Positions 8,016 to 16,976 of a stretch of 64,000 nucleotides of DNA are shown one piece after another. Numbering within the stretch: the first letter of the stretch is position 1; each line of letters starts with the position of its first letter. The notes beneath the pieces were generated by a model, which saw only the letters and a program-made list of their open reading frames with translations, had not been told where the DNA came from and made no database searches. The position numbers were made by a program, and so were the translations under genes. This stretch comes from Alteribacillus bidgolensis (GTDB lineage Bacteria > Bacillota > Bacilli > Bacillales > Marinococcaceae), in the NCBI RefSeq assembly GCF_002886255.1, contig NZ_KZ614149.1, positions 2,728,001 to 2,792,000 of the forward strand, written 5' to 3'.

Positions 8016-8576
8016 ATGCAAAAAATAGCTATCATCATCGGAAGCACAAGACCGGGACGAAATGGTGAGGAGATCGCCAGGTGGGTGCACAAAATTGCAA
8101 AGCAGCGAGCTGATGCCGATTTTGAGATTGTCGATATTGCAGACTATGATCTTCCCCTGCTGGATGAGCCGATGTCTCCGGCTTCGGGTCAATATACCAA
8201 GCCGCATACAAAGAAATGGTCCAGAAAAATCGCTTCCTTCGATGGCTATATCTTCGTTACACCTGAGTATAATCATGCTACTTCCGGGGCACTCAAGAAC
8301 GCAATCGATTATCTATATAATGAGTGGAACAATAAGGCTGCTGGTTTTGTAGGATATGGTGCTGCAGGAGGTATCAGTGCAGTTGAGAATCTTAGGCTGA
8401 TTATGGGTGAACTTCAGGTGGCTGACGTACGCGCCCAAGTTCGACTTTCGCTCTTTACCGATTTTGAAAATTTTAGTGACTTTAAACCTGCATCTCATCA
8501 GGTATCTTCCGTTGATACGATGATGGACCAGGTAATCGCCTGGAGCGATGCATTGAGTATTCTACGAAATAAATGA
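8016..8576 (+). CDS. NADPH-dependent FMN reductase family protein (azoreductase-like)
   Basis: A flavodoxin-fold FMN-binding oxidoreductase of 186 residues, the typical family length. It opens with IAIIIGSTRPGRNGEEIARW, the phosphate-binding loop of the FMN_red family. It also has DLPLLDEP and the flavin ring contact VTPEYNHATSGALKNAIDYL, with GFVGYGAAGG further on. Members reduce FMN, quinones, azo dyes or chromate with NAD(P)H in the cytoplasm; the physiological substrate here is not readable. AGGGAGGA precedes the ATG by about 7 bases. It stands alone between the IS605-like element and its own strong terminator. Confidence 0.9.
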   Translation: MQKIAIIIGSTRPGRNGEEIARWVHKIAKQRADADFEIVDIADYDLPLLDEPMSPASGQYTKPHTKKWSRKIASFDGYIFVTPEYNHATSGALKNAIDYLYNEWNNKAAGFVGYGAAGGISAVENLRLIMGELQVADVRAQVRLSLFTDFENFSDFKPASHQVSSVDTMMDQVIAWSDALSILRNK

Positions 8577-8589
8577 TAACCAATATTCG

Positions 8590-8623
8590 AAGCTTCTCTT
8601 TTAAAAGAGAGGCTTCATTTTCT
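8590..8623 (+). terminator. Intrinsic terminator after the FMN reductase gene
   Basis: GAAGC plus an extended palindrome through GCTTC (8590-8617) gives a stem of about 12 pairs, followed by ATTTTCTTT. Confidence 0.75.
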
Positions 8624-8702
8624 TTATACCAATATTTCATGTGGTCGATTACAGTAAATCCCCTCTTTCATTTGCCTATAAAAGATCTTGAAATGACAGA
8701 CA

Positions 8703-8731
8703 AAAGAAAAAGACCTTATTTTTTAGGTCTT
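8703..8731 (-). terminator. Terminator of the small gene at 8716-9012
   Basis: AAGACCT (8710-8716) and AGGTCTT (8725-8731) form a stem overlapping the stop codon. On the minus strand it is followed by TTTCTTTTG. Confidence 0.6.
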
Positions 8732-9012
8732 GAAAAGTCTCCCGAAATGCGTCTAGCAGCGTCTTCTGCATTTCTATTTCTAAATTCTGCTGTGCTGCTG
8801 GGCGTCTTCACTTTTACTTTCCTGTTTACTTCATCTTTCCCCTGTTTTTTTCGGTTCTGTGCAAGCTGGAATAGTTGTTTTAATTGCTTTTCATAAATGG
8901 CTGCTGCTCTAGGTGAGGGGGAGCGAAGCATTTTATTACGAAGGTACTCAGCTTTTCTTAGTTCTCTAGTGCTTAAATAATCAGCAGCGGTAAACTTCCC
9001 CTTAGAAGCCAT
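8716..9012 (-). CDS. Small basic hypothetical protein
   Basis: A 98-residue, strongly basic, probably soluble protein that I do not recognise. It starts MASKGKFTAADYLSTREL, is mostly helical in appearance with many Lys and Arg, and ends GDFSRPKK. Reasons to accept it as a gene: GAGGTGAT placed about 5 bases before the ATG, a terminator exactly at its end, and a sequence free of low-complexity artefacts. There is no signal peptide, membrane helix or Cys motif. It is monocistronic and divergent in direction from the FMN reductase gene. Confidence 0.65.
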   Translation of the reverse strand: MASKGKFTAADYLSTRELRKAEYLRNKMLRSPSPRAAAIYEKQLKQLFQLAQNRKKQGKDEVNRKVKVKTPSSTAEFRNRNAEDAARRISGDFSRPKK

Positions 9013-9098
9013 CTTGTATCACCTCATTGACTGCCTTTTATCCTTTTCCCTTCTGTATCCTATTCACGGCAGGAGTGATTTATTCCAACGAGAAATAA

Positions 9099-9272
9099 GT
9101 AAAAGATTATATTTAAAGTAACGCGTGCTTTTGTTTAATAATGTTGAAATAAGCTTCAATAATCAGGCACTTTCCTTAACTTTTGTATGTTTTTCAAGGT
9201 ATAAGCTTTTCCTATTCAACTTATCAATTAAATTGTTTACATCTTAAGATTGAGGGTTATTAAGAGTTAATC
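9099..9272 (+). repeat. Dispersed repeat R1, copy 2
   Basis: Direct repeat of 2762-2948 with scattered substitutions and small indels. The common downstream block AAAAAGCCCCTGCTGATTA follows at 9325-9343. It lies in the gene-free stretch between the small gene at 8716-9012 and the aldolase gene. Confidence 0.7.
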
Positions 9273-9374
9273 TTGTCATTTGTTAAAAAGGTGGTAGCCC
9301 AAAACGATACATACAATAAGGAATAAAAAGCCCCTGCTGATTAATTTAGAGTGAACTAATTAAATGAGAAACAG

Positions 9375-9413
9375 GAAAAAAAGACTGACTTGAATATCAT
9401 TCCAAGTTCAGCC
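9375..9413 (-). terminator. Terminator of the aldolase operon
   Basis: On the minus strand GGCTGAACTTGG pairs with CAAGTCAGTC and is followed by seven T residues. It lies 11 bases after the aldolase stop codon. Confidence 0.65.
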
Positions 9414-9423
9414 TTCCCCGGTT

Positions 9424-10182
9424 TTATAATAAATGCTCTTGATTTACTTCATCCAGCGCATTCTTAATAACAGTTGTTAGAACAACAGAGACGAAAGAGG
9501 CTCCGTTGTTGATTTGTTCCTTTATGCTGCCTTTTGAAGAAGCAATCGTTCCCACAGGCATCCCGGCTTTTTTACTTTTTTTATATAATTCACTAATTGT
9601 TTTTTGAACCTCAGGATTATTGCTCCCATTTTTATAACCCATATTTACTGATAAATCGGTAGGACCAATAAATACCATATCAATGCCAGGCACGTTTATA
9701 ATTTCTTCAAAATTCTCTACTCCTTCTGGTGTTTCAATTTGAACAGAAATGAAGGTATTTTCATCCGCTATATCCATAAATTCTTTTCCGCTCTTATACC
9801 CATAACCGCCTGCCCGCATGGAGAAAGCCGTTCCTCTTTTTCCCTTGGGAGGATATTTCGCTCGTTCCACAACAATTTCAGCATCTTGTTTTGTATTGAC
9901 CATAGGCACTTGAATACCAAAAGCTCCCCGGTCTAGTGCTTTTTGAATACTTGATTGATCATAATTTGTCCTAACAATCGGAACGAGATCTACTAATAAA
10001 GAAGTACGGATGAGCTCTTCAATTTCCGACCAGCTATATGCCCCATGCTCATCATCAATAACAATGAAATCATATCCCGCATAACCCAGCATTTCAATAA
10101 GAGCTGAAGAATAAAGGCTGGTGATTACCCCGACGGTAAGTTCCCCTTTTTTCAATTTCTCTTTTACTTTATTTTTTTGCAC
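9424..10182 (-). CDS. HpcH/HpaI-family aldolase
   Basis: A class II (metal-dependent) aldolase of 252 residues that splits 2-keto-3-deoxy or 4-hydroxy-2-oxo acids into pyruvate and an aldehyde. Family signatures are FIVIDDEHGAYSW (with the catalytic His), IVRTNYDQSSIQKALDRGAFGIQVPMV, the metal-binding Glu in VQIETPEGVEN and the metal-binding Asp in MVFIGPTDLSVNMG. It starts 4 bases after the stop of the alpha/beta hydrolase, so both form one transcript controlled by the operator at 10913-10928. The end product of the regulon is thus probably pyruvate plus a small aldehyde. Substrate chain length is not readable. The name RhmA or HpaI is not justified without alignment. Confidence 0.92.
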   Translation of the reverse strand: MQKNKVKEKLKKGELTVGVITSLYSSALIEMLGYAGYDFIVIDDEHGAYSWSEIEELIRTSLLVDLVPIVRTNYDQSSIQKALDRGAFGIQVPMVNTKQDAEIVVERAKYPPKGKRGTAFSMRAGGYGYKSGKEFMDIADENTFISVQIETPEGVENFEEIINVPGIDMVFIGPTDLSVNMGYKNGSNNPEVQKTISELYKKSKKAGMPVGTIASSKGSIKEQINNGASFVSVVLTTVIKNALDEVNQEHLL

Positions 10183-10186
10183 GCGC

Positions 10187-10894
10187 TTATTCTTCCCTCC
10201 TGTTCTCTTGAAGCCAATAATGCATGACTGCAGTTAATGCTTCGGGTTGGTCAATAGTACTTAAATGGCCGCAATTATCTATAAATATCAATGTAGAATG
10301 AGGTATTTCATCTGCCATCTCCTCGTGCATTTCCATAGAACACAAGGCATCCTGCTTACCTGCTGCAATAAGAACTGGGCAGGAAATGGCAGAGAGTACT
10401 TTCATTCCATCAGGTCGATTCATATTTGCATATAGCTGGTTCGAAAACCCTGTTAGGCCAATACGTTCACACATACCTTTTATCAGCGAAACCGTATGTT
10501 CATCGCTTTTTTTGTTATGCAATAGCGGTGGAATAAATTGATGAGTGATTACTTCATCAAATTGATTATTATCTAACATTCTCTGTTGACTTTTCCACGT
10601 CTGTATTTGTTCATCTGCTGCTGCATGTGGATTTGTATCTAGTAATGCAAGCCTTGTTACTCTATCAGGCTGTTGTTTCATTATTTCCATCGCCACGATC
10701 CCACCAAGAGATAAACCAGCTAAGGCGAATCTGGTTGGAAATTCATCGAGTATTCTTGATGCCATCGCTGCTACCGACCTACCTTTGGAAATATCTGCAA
10801 CATAAACATCTGTGAAATGAGAAAAGCTTCGTTTTTGATGTTCCCACAGTTTTTCGTCACACAGCGTACCCGGAATTAAAACAATTGGTTCCAT
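10187..10894 (-). CDS. Alpha/beta hydrolase
   Basis: A soluble alpha/beta-hydrolase-fold protein of 235 residues. The nucleophile elbow GLSLGG is near residue 80, with the oxyanion region near LIPGTLCDE at the N-terminus. The acid is likely the Asp in AAGKQDALC and the base the His in DNCGHLSTIDQPEA. The layout resembles enol-lactone hydrolases and other small ester or lactone hydrolases; the exact bond cleaved is unknown. It is the first gene of a two-gene transcript with the HpcH-type aldolase and lies just downstream of a LacI-type operator, so it probably opens a lactone or ester upstream of the aldolase step. Confidence 0.88.
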   Translation of the reverse strand: MEPIVLIPGTLCDEKLWEHQKRSFSHFTDVYVADISKGRSVAAMASRILDEFPTRFALAGLSLGGIVAMEIMKQQPDRVTRLALLDTNPHAAADEQIQTWKSQQRMLDNNQFDEVITHQFIPPLLHNKKSDEHTVSLIKGMCERIGLTGFSNQLYANMNRPDGMKVLSAISCPVLIAAGKQDALCSMEMHEEMADEIPHSTLIFIDNCGHLSTIDQPEALTAVMHYWLQENRREE

Positions 10895-10912
10895 TCACAC
10901 CCCCCCGCTTTT

Positions 10913-10928
10913 TTGAATACGTATACAA
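10913..10928. promoter_or_regulatory. LacI-type operator 1
   Basis: TTGAATACGTATACAA, a 16-bp palindrome of the consensus TTGWATACGTATWCAA shared by seven sites in this cluster. It lies 18 bases before the hydrolase start. Confidence 0.85.
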
Positions 10929-10935
10929 AAATAAA

Positions 10936-12198
10936 CTACCGATTTTCAGGCATTCGTACTTCCGCCGACAAACGATGACCTTCTAACCCTTCAATACCAG
11001 ATTGCTTCACAGCATGATCGGCCAATAAATCAACACCTGCTCCTTTTATCTCTTGGTGAGTTACTACTTTGACATAGCTTCCTGCCCACAGACCTCCTGT
11101 GTACCTGGCAGCTCGTTGTGTTGGTAATGTATGATTGGTCCCGGATACTTTATCTGAAAACACGACAGAACTATCATGGTCCAGAAATAAAGAGCCGTAA
11201 TTTTTAAGACGATCCATTAACTGTCTGCTATTGTCCATGTGAACATGGAGATGTTCGATGGCATAATCGTTGCAGATATCTATGCTTTCTTCTAACGACT
11301 CTGCTATGATGACCTCCCCCATTTTCTCCCAAGAATCATGAGCAGGAGAGGTTTCTGAGAAGTCTTTTAGAAACTTATCAACTTCCTGTATGGTCTTTTC
11401 TGCTGTACCTTTAGAGGTTGAAACTAAAATAGCCCTGGCATGAGGGTCATGCTCTGCCTGTGCTAAAAGATCGGCTGCACAAACTTTGGGTTCAGCTGAT
11501 TCATCTGCCAAAACGAGTACTTCACTTGGCCCTGCTATTAAATCTATACCTACTTTACCAAAGACCTGCCGCTTTGCTTCTGCAACAAACCGATTCCCCG
11601 GCCCTGAAATGACATCTACTTCCGGAACTGATTCTGTTCCCACAGCCATCGCAGCTATAGCTTGTGCTCCTCCGATTGCAAAGATATCCGTAGCTCCTGA
11701 ACAACGAAGTCCGTATAAAACGGCAGGATGTATGCTCCCGTGGTAATTTGCCGGACTGCAGGCTACGATCTGCTTAGCACCTGCTGCTTTTGCCGGTGCG
11801 ACTACCATAGGACCGGATGAGAGAAGAGGAAAACGCCCTCCTGGAACATAGGCTCCCACTTTTTCTACTGGCAGGATTCGATGTCCCATTTTTATCCCTT
11901 CCCCAAATTCTTTTTCCATCGGCTTCAAGCATTCAAGTTGAGCCTCTGCAAAAGCCGAAACCCTGTCTACTACACGGTCAATTAGCTTTTTTTCCTCAAA
12001 TGAAAGTGTGCTTATGCTTTCTTCGATTTCCTTCTCTTCCAATTTCAAAGGACGAACAGATTGACTCAATTTTTCTTCATATTCTTTTACGGCAGCATCA
12101 CCTCTAGTTTTTATATTTGAAATAATATCTTTTACTATTTTTTCTACTTCTTCTGAACCAGATTCTACTGGCTCCTCAGCCTTTTTTAAAAATTTCAT
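10936..12198 (-). CDS. Histidinol dehydrogenase-like NAD-dependent polyol/sulfonate dehydrogenase, copy 1
   Basis: A 420-residue zinc enzyme of the HisD superfamily, which oxidises an alcohol to an acid in two NAD-dependent steps. It keeps PVEKVGAYVPGGRFPL, IGGAQAIAAMAVGTES, SGPGNRFVAEAKRQVFGKVGIDLIAGPSE, the zinc ligands in LLAQAEHDPH, the catalytic pair in YAIEHLHVH, and SGTNHTLPT. There are no his genes nearby, so a catabolic role as in HpsN-type enzymes (dihydroxypropanesulfonate oxidation) is likelier than histidine synthesis. AGGAGGT at 12208-12214 sets the ATG at 12198; the longer GTG start at 12219 would contain that site. It is the last gene of the ABC-importer operon. A second paralogue lies at 21063-22343. 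Confidence 0.88.
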   Translation of the reverse strand: MKFLKKAEEPVESGSEEVEKIVKDIISNIKTRGDAAVKEYEEKLSQSVRPLKLEEKEIEESISTLSFEEKKLIDRVVDRVSAFAEAQLECLKPMEKEFGEGIKMGHRILPVEKVGAYVPGGRFPLLSSGPMVVAPAKAAGAKQIVACSPANYHGSIHPAVLYGLRCSGATDIFAIGGAQAIAAMAVGTESVPEVDVISGPGNRFVAEAKRQVFGKVGIDLIAGPSEVLVLADESAEPKVCAADLLAQAEHDPHARAILVSTSKGTAEKTIQEVDKFLKDFSETSPAHDSWEKMGEVIIAESLEESIDICNDYAIEHLHVHMDNSRQLMDRLKNYGSLFLDHDSSVVFSDKVSGTNHTLPTQRAARYTGGLWAGSYVKVVTHQEIKGAGVDLLADHAVKQSGIEGLEGHRLSAEVRMPENR

Positions 12199-12219
12199 TA
12201 CCTGTGTACCTCCTGTCAC

Positions 12220-13068
12220 TTATTTTAATCCCCCGGAACTCATGCCCAAGACAAATTGCTTTCTAACAATTAACATGAAAATAATTGTCGGAAGGACGTA
12301 GACCATACCAGCAGCAGCCATTTCGTTCCAAATTACACCATCCTGTCCAACAAAATAAGATAGTGCAACAGGTAACGTTACCGCTTCTTGATTTGTTAAG
12401 ATTAACGCAAACATGAATTCATTCCACGTGATAACAAAACAAAACACCGTAGCTGTAATAATACCGGGTTTTGCCATTGGCAGTAAGATGTGCCAAATAA
12501 CTCTTAAACGACCGGCTCCATCTATCATTCCTGCTTCTTCCATATCTTTTGGAATGTTGTCGATAAAGCCTTTAATCAACCAAATCGCATATGGAATGGT
12601 ATGTCCTAAATTTACAATGATAAGCGCTAATGTTGTATCAAGAATCCCCCAATTCCTAAACATCACAAAAAACGGAATGACATTTACAATTAAAGGAATG
12701 AACTGAGTAGCTAAAATCGCAAACATAAAAAGATTTTTACCAGGAAGCTGAAATCTTGAAATACTATAAGCAGCCATAATACTAACCGGGATTGTAATAA
12801 GCAAAGTTACTGCTACGACGATAGTGCTGTTCATATAATAGTTGCCAAAGTTATAAGCAGAACCAAATACTGTCCGGAAATTATCCAAGGTCGGTTCAAA
12901 AATGACACTCAAAGTAAAAACTTCCTGCGGCGGCTTAAATGCAGTTAGAAAGATCCAAAATATAGGCAAGAACAGAAAAACGACGATAAGAAGAACACCT
13001 ATATTCTCTAGAAGAGATGAAGTGGTTCGACGTATAAATCTTCTTGTTTCTTCAGTCATTAGCTCCAC
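12220..13068 (-). CDS. Sugar-type ABC transporter permease (MalG-like)
   Basis: Inner-membrane subunit of a CUT1-type carbohydrate ABC importer, 282 residues with six membrane segments. The EAA loop that contacts the ATPase reads EEAGMIDGAGRLRVIWHILLPMAKPG. The start is either GTG at 13068, behind AAAGGAG, or the ATG at 13059, which overlaps the stop of the preceding permease as TAATG; the longer form is given. Order in the operon is binding protein, MalF-like, MalG-like, then the HisD-like gene. No ATPase gene is present in the cluster, so a shared MsmX-type ATPase elsewhere is expected, as is common in Bacillus. Confidence 0.92.
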   Translation of the reverse strand: MELMTEETRRFIRRTTSSLLENIGVLLIVVFLFLPIFWIFLTAFKPPQEVFTLSVIFEPTLDNFRTVFGSAYNFGNYYMNSTIVVAVTLLITIPVSIMAAYSISRFQLPGKNLFMFAILATQFIPLIVNVIPFFVMFRNWGILDTTLALIIVNLGHTIPYAIWLIKGFIDNIPKDMEEAGMIDGAGRLRVIWHILLPMAKPGIITATVFCFVITWNEFMFALILTNQEAVTLPVALSYFVGQDGVIWNEMAAAGMVYVLPTIIFMLIVRKQFVLGMSSGGLK

Positions 13069-13937
13069 TCATCTCCTTTCACTAGCTTTCGCATGTATAT
13101 TAGAACAAACCCAATGGTTATCATTGCTAAAATATACCCTAATGCAGCACCATAACCCATTTCAAAATAACGAAAGGAAGTATTGTAGATCATAAAGTTT
13201 AGCACTTCGGTTGAGTTACCAGGTCCCCCCTGGGTCAATGTAACAATTGGATCAAACTGTTTCAGTGCAAACATTGTCATTAAAATAGCAGCAATTAAAA
13301 TGATTGGCTGCAACATAGGTATAGTGATTCTAAAAAGGGTTTGAAAAGAATTAGCTCCATCGATTTTAGCTGCCTCAAATACTTCTTTTGGCATGCCCAT
13401 TAATCCACTTATAAACATAAGACTCATAAATGGCAGCCATATCCACACCGCTACTGAGATGAGTGCGGCTAACGCTGTTTGGGGTGTACCAAGCCAAACC
13501 ATATCAGCAAGAGGCGGAATAAAGAAACCTATTAACTTATCAAATAAACCGTAATCCGGGTTTAGCATAAACCGCCACGAATAACCCACAAGAGCTGGAC
13601 TTAATGCAAACGGGATAATTAACACCGCACGAAGAAAGGATAAATGCCGCTTCTCCTTACTAAGAAGTAATCCAACTGCTATACCAAGCGTTATAGTGAC
13701 AAAAACCGTACATACGGTAAATATTAATGTAACCATTACACTATTCCAAAAATTTTCATCTGAAAACGCATATATAAAATTTCCTAATCCTACAAATTCA
13801 CCAATTTCAATTGATTTTGTTAAGTCCCATTCGTGAAGGCTGATCCATAATGACCTTATAAGCGGAAATAACGTTGTAAGCCCGATAAGAATAACCGCCG
13901 GAGCTAATATAATATACTTGAAATATTTGTTATTCAT
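13059..13937 (-). CDS. Sugar-type ABC transporter permease (MalF-like)
   Basis: Partner membrane subunit of the same importer, 292 residues with six predicted helices. It opens YFKYIILAPAVILIGLTTLFPLIRSLWISLHEWDL and has the EAA motif as EAAKIDGANSFQTLFRITIPMLQP. It overlaps the next permease by a few bases. A 107-base gap with a weak GC-rich stem (AAAGAG/CTCTTT, 13999-14034) separates it from the binding-protein gene, a layout often seen where the binding protein must be made in excess. The transported compound is probably an oligosaccharide-sized or polyhydroxylated molecule. Confidence 0.92.
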   Translation of the reverse strand: MNNKYFKYIILAPAVILIGLTTLFPLIRSLWISLHEWDLTKSIEIGEFVGLGNFIYAFSDENFWNSVMVTLIFTVCTVFVTITLGIAVGLLLSKEKRHLSFLRAVLIIPFALSPALVGYSWRFMLNPDYGLFDKLIGFFIPPLADMVWLGTPQTALAALISVAVWIWLPFMSLMFISGLMGMPKEVFEAAKIDGANSFQTLFRITIPMLQPIILIAAILMTMFALKQFDPIVTLTQGGPGNSTEVLNFMIYNTSFRYFEMGYGAALGYILAMITIGFVLIYMRKLVKGDEWS

Positions 13938-14044
13938 ACTACTTCCCCCTAATGAGGTTGGGAACTTTATACTACCTGGATTTTTAGCCCCGCCTACTCA
14001 AAGAGCAGACAAGGTGCGGCTTCCCTGACTCTTTTTACGAACTT

Positions 14045-15394
14045 TTATTCGTAGTACCCTTCCTCTTCTAAAAGCTGCTCAACATCCTCTGCAGCCTCTT
14101 CTAATCTATCTTCCACAGATTCGCCTCTTGCCATATCATTAATCGCACTGTCTAAAATATCTGATACTTGAGGCCATTCTGGAAAGGTAGGCAATGTTTT
14201 TGCCGCTTCAAATGCATCTCCTCCAACATTGAAAAAGTTGTCTGCAAGCTCATTTAATTCTTCATCCCTAAAGTTTTCTGTCTGGGAAATGTCGGTTGAA
14301 AATTGGTTGGACGGACTTTCTTCCGTTAAAGAATCATATACAATGTCCCTTTCTAGTTCTGGTTCAGTTAACCACTTTAAAAACTCCCATGCAGCTGCTT
14401 TATTTTCTGATGTCTCCATCATCCCGATTGGAAAAGTAGAAACATTAGAATTTGAGGCATTTTCGTTTTCCCATGTAGGAACGGTGGTGAACTTAACGTT
14501 ACCCGCTACTTCTTCAGCAGCACCGTCACTGCTGTTAAATTCAGAGTACACCCACCACCAGCCTATCCACATGGCTGATTCTCCCTGACGGAAATGTGTT
14601 CGCGACTCTTGCTCACCAAATGTCACAGAACCAGGTGGAGCAATTTCTTCTTCCAATAGTAAGTCTACATATCTTTGTGTTGCTTCGACGCCTTCCTGAT
14701 TCTTAAAAATAGGTTTCATGTTCTCATCAAAAATATCTCCGCCATTACTCCACAAATAAGAGGTCCACATGTAAAGATTCTGTCCATTATTGCCTGATTG
14801 ATAATATGGAGTGATTCCATATAAATCAGTATTTTCTGTAATTTCATTCCCTGCTTCTTCAAGGTCTCCCCAAGTTTCAGGAGCCTCCAGCCCTAAGTCA
14901 TCAAAAATATCTTCACGGTAAAATAATAATTGTACGTTTGCTCTTGCCGGCAGACTGCGGACACTTCCATCGAATGTTGATAATTCTAATGAAGAAGATG
15001 GAAATCTATCAAAATCATAATCATCTGCCTCGGCATAATCATCAAGCGGCTCAAGGAATTGGTTAATGGAGGCCCCCATCACATCTAAATGTGTAACTAG
15101 ATCAAATGAACTTTCACCAGATATTCCTTCTGCCGTTATTCTGTCCAGTAGATTATCATAAGGGATACCAATAAACTCTACTTCTATGCCTGTTTCTTCT
15201 GTGAATTCTTCGCTTCTTGCTTCCCAAGCATTAAATTGACCTATATCACCTTCAGAAACTGCTACTGTGACAGTTTCTCCCTCCAGGTCTTCCGGATCCG
15301 TCTCTGATACATCTGATGAATCATTACTACATGCGCTCAAAAAGAGAGCACCTGCCATTGTCCATACAAAGAATGACCATCTCTTTTTAATCAT
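14045..15394 (-). CDS. ABC transporter solute-binding lipoprotein
   Basis: Extracellular family-1 solute-binding protein, 449 residues. The N-terminus has a lipoprotein signal MIKKRWSFFVWTMAGALFLSAC with the lipobox Cys near residue 22, then a Ser/Asp/Glu-rich linker. The mature protein is very acidic, which fits an exposed protein of a halophile. It keeps the family pattern around YGITPYYQSGNNGQNLYMW and AAWEFLKWLTEPE. It is the first gene of the importer operon, about 95 bases after an operator of the LacI type (15490-15505). Ligand identity is not readable; related proteins bind mono- or oligosaccharides. Confidence 0.92.
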   Translation of the reverse strand: MIKKRWSFFVWTMAGALFLSACSNDSSDVSETDPEDLEGETVTVAVSEGDIGQFNAWEARSEEFTEETGIEVEFIGIPYDNLLDRITAEGISGESSFDLVTHLDVMGASINQFLEPLDDYAEADDYDFDRFPSSSLELSTFDGSVRSLPARANVQLLFYREDIFDDLGLEAPETWGDLEEAGNEITENTDLYGITPYYQSGNNGQNLYMWTSYLWSNGGDIFDENMKPIFKNQEGVEATQRYVDLLLEEEIAPPGSVTFGEQESRTHFRQGESAMWIGWWWVYSEFNSSDGAAEEVAGNVKFTTVPTWENENASNSNVSTFPIGMMETSENKAAAWEFLKWLTEPELERDIVYDSLTEESPSNQFSTDISQTENFRDEELNELADNFFNVGGDAFEAAKTLPTFPEWPQVSDILDSAINDMARGESVEDRLEEAAEDVEQLLEEEGYYE

Positions 15395-15489
15395 TAAAAC
15401 GCTCCTTTCTTATTTGGAGATTTTACACTTGCCTGCTATTAGTATCCCTAATATGTGCCACTACGTTGTAATCACATATCATCTCCTTT

Positions 15490-15505
15490 TTGAATACGTA
15501 TTCAG
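15490..15505. promoter_or_regulatory. LacI-type operator 2
   Basis: TTGAATACGTATTCAG, one mismatch from a perfect 16-bp palindrome, in front of the ABC importer operon. Confidence 0.85.
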
Positions 15506-15577
15506 ATTCAACTTATTTGTTTAACAACCTCAAATCAACAGATAAGTGATAACATTGGGAATTTTCAGCTAAAAACC

Positions 15578-16945
15578 CTAACATATACCTGAACGCTGCA
15601 AATAAAATGGCTGAAGATACGCCTTCTCGTAAATGGACGCTAATTCAAGCAGTTTTCTTTCTTCGTAATAATTTCCTATTAACTGAAGGCCCACTGGAAT
15701 ATTATCATCTGACAATCCACATGGAATCGATAAAGCTGGATGACCTGTTATATTAAAAACACAGGTATTACGGATCATAGAATCATCAATTGCTTCTTTA
15801 GTCCCTTTCAGCTCCACATATTTTGTGCCGATTTCGACAGGAAGATGAGGAACTGTGGGAGTTATTAAAACATCTATTTCTCCAAAAAGATTCGTTACCT
15901 CCGCTGTCATTTTTCTTCTTTGCTGCAACGCATCAATGTATTCGTGTGCCCCTGTTTTTCTGCTTCTTTCAAATACCTTCTTAGCTTCATTACTATATAA
16001 TTCTAACGAACTTTTTACTCGTTCCTTATGAACATATCCTACCTCGGGTGTTGCAATATTTCTTGCAGTATTTAAGACATCTTGTATAAAGGATACATCT
16101 ACTTCTATTAAATCGGCGCCTAATCTTTCTATATCCTTCAAAGCCTTATAGTATTGTTTGCTTACTGCAGGATCTAAATTAACATTAAAATATTGCTTAG
16201 GAATTCCAACCCGAAAACCTTTAAGATTTTCCCTTTCAGAGACTTGATAGCTCTTTTTCGTAAGAGCCTGCATCACTATGGATAAATCCTCTGCATTCTG
16301 AGCGATGGGACCTGCGTGGTCAAGTGTCCACGAAAGAGGAAAAATCCCTTTTACATCGATCATTCCATACGTAGGTTTTATTCCAAGCACTCCTGTACAA
16401 GCTGCTGGTATTCTAATAGAACCAGCTGTATCCGTTCCAATAGAAGTTAGACAGAAATTAGCAGCTACTGCAGCTGCTGATCCTCCACTCGAACCACCAG
16501 CAATCCGTTTTGTGTTCCATGGATTTTTAACGCTTCCATAAAAAGGGTTATCAGAAGTAATACCAAAAGCATATTCATGAAGATTTACTTTTCCGATATT
16601 AATTGCCCCTGCGTCATTTAATGTTTTTACAACTTCAGCGTTTTCTCTGGGAATATACTCTTTTTCTAACTGAGATCCATTGGTTGTTCTAATCCCTTTC
16701 GTATTAATGATGTCTTTATAGGTTACCGGGATACCCTCAAGCAGATGCATATCGTCATCTAGCTTGAGTTTTTTTTCGGATATCTCCGTTCGTGCCAGGA
16801 CTTCGTCTTCTGGTACAGTAATGAAAGCAGAATAATAATGATCTAATGATTTAATTCTTTGTAAGTAGAATGTAGTAATTTCTCCAGGTGAAAAAGTTTT
16901 TTGTTTATACCCTTGAATAATTTCTGAAATTGTCATTTGATCCAT
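15578..16945 (-). CDS. Amidase signature-family hydrolase
   Basis: A 455-residue enzyme of the amidase-signature fold. The Ser-cisSer-Lys triad is visible: Lys in PVTYKDIINTKG, cis-Ser in AGGSSGGSAAAVAAN and nucleophile Ser in GTDTAGSIRIPA. These enzymes hydrolyse a carboxamide to acid and ammonia. It resembles stand-alone amidases rather than GatA, since no gatB or gatC is nearby. It lies 31 bases after the double SnoaL-like gene in one transcript behind operator 3. It implies that the imported compound or an intermediate carries an amide or amino group. No signal peptide, so the reaction is cytoplasmic. Confidence 0.93.
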   Translation of the reverse strand: MDQMTISEIIQGYKQKTFSPGEITTFYLQRIKSLDHYYSAFITVPEDEVLARTEISEKKLKLDDDMHLLEGIPVTYKDIINTKGIRTTNGSQLEKEYIPRENAEVVKTLNDAGAINIGKVNLHEYAFGITSDNPFYGSVKNPWNTKRIAGGSSGGSAAAVAANFCLTSIGTDTAGSIRIPAACTGVLGIKPTYGMIDVKGIFPLSWTLDHAGPIAQNAEDLSIVMQALTKKSYQVSERENLKGFRVGIPKQYFNVNLDPAVSKQYYKALKDIERLGADLIEVDVSFIQDVLNTARNIATPEVGYVHKERVKSSLELYSNEAKKVFERSRKTGAHEYIDALQQRRKMTAEVTNLFGEIDVLITPTVPHLPVEIGTKYVELKGTKEAIDDSMIRNTCVFNITGHPALSIPCGLSDDNIPVGLQLIGNYYEERKLLELASIYEKAYLQPFYLQRSGIC

Positions 16946-16976
16946 TGCTTGCTTTCACCTCTGCCCGCCCATTGCA

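Noticed and set aside
10936..12198. Assignment as hisD of histidine biosynthesis
   Set aside because: No his genes in the neighbourhood, a second paralogue in the same regulon, and LacI-type control with a sugar importer argue for catabolism.
13999..14034. GC-rich stem between the binding-protein and permease genes as a terminator
   Set aside because: Pairing is poor beyond AAAGAG/CTCTTT; at most an attenuator, so mentioned only in the permease entry.
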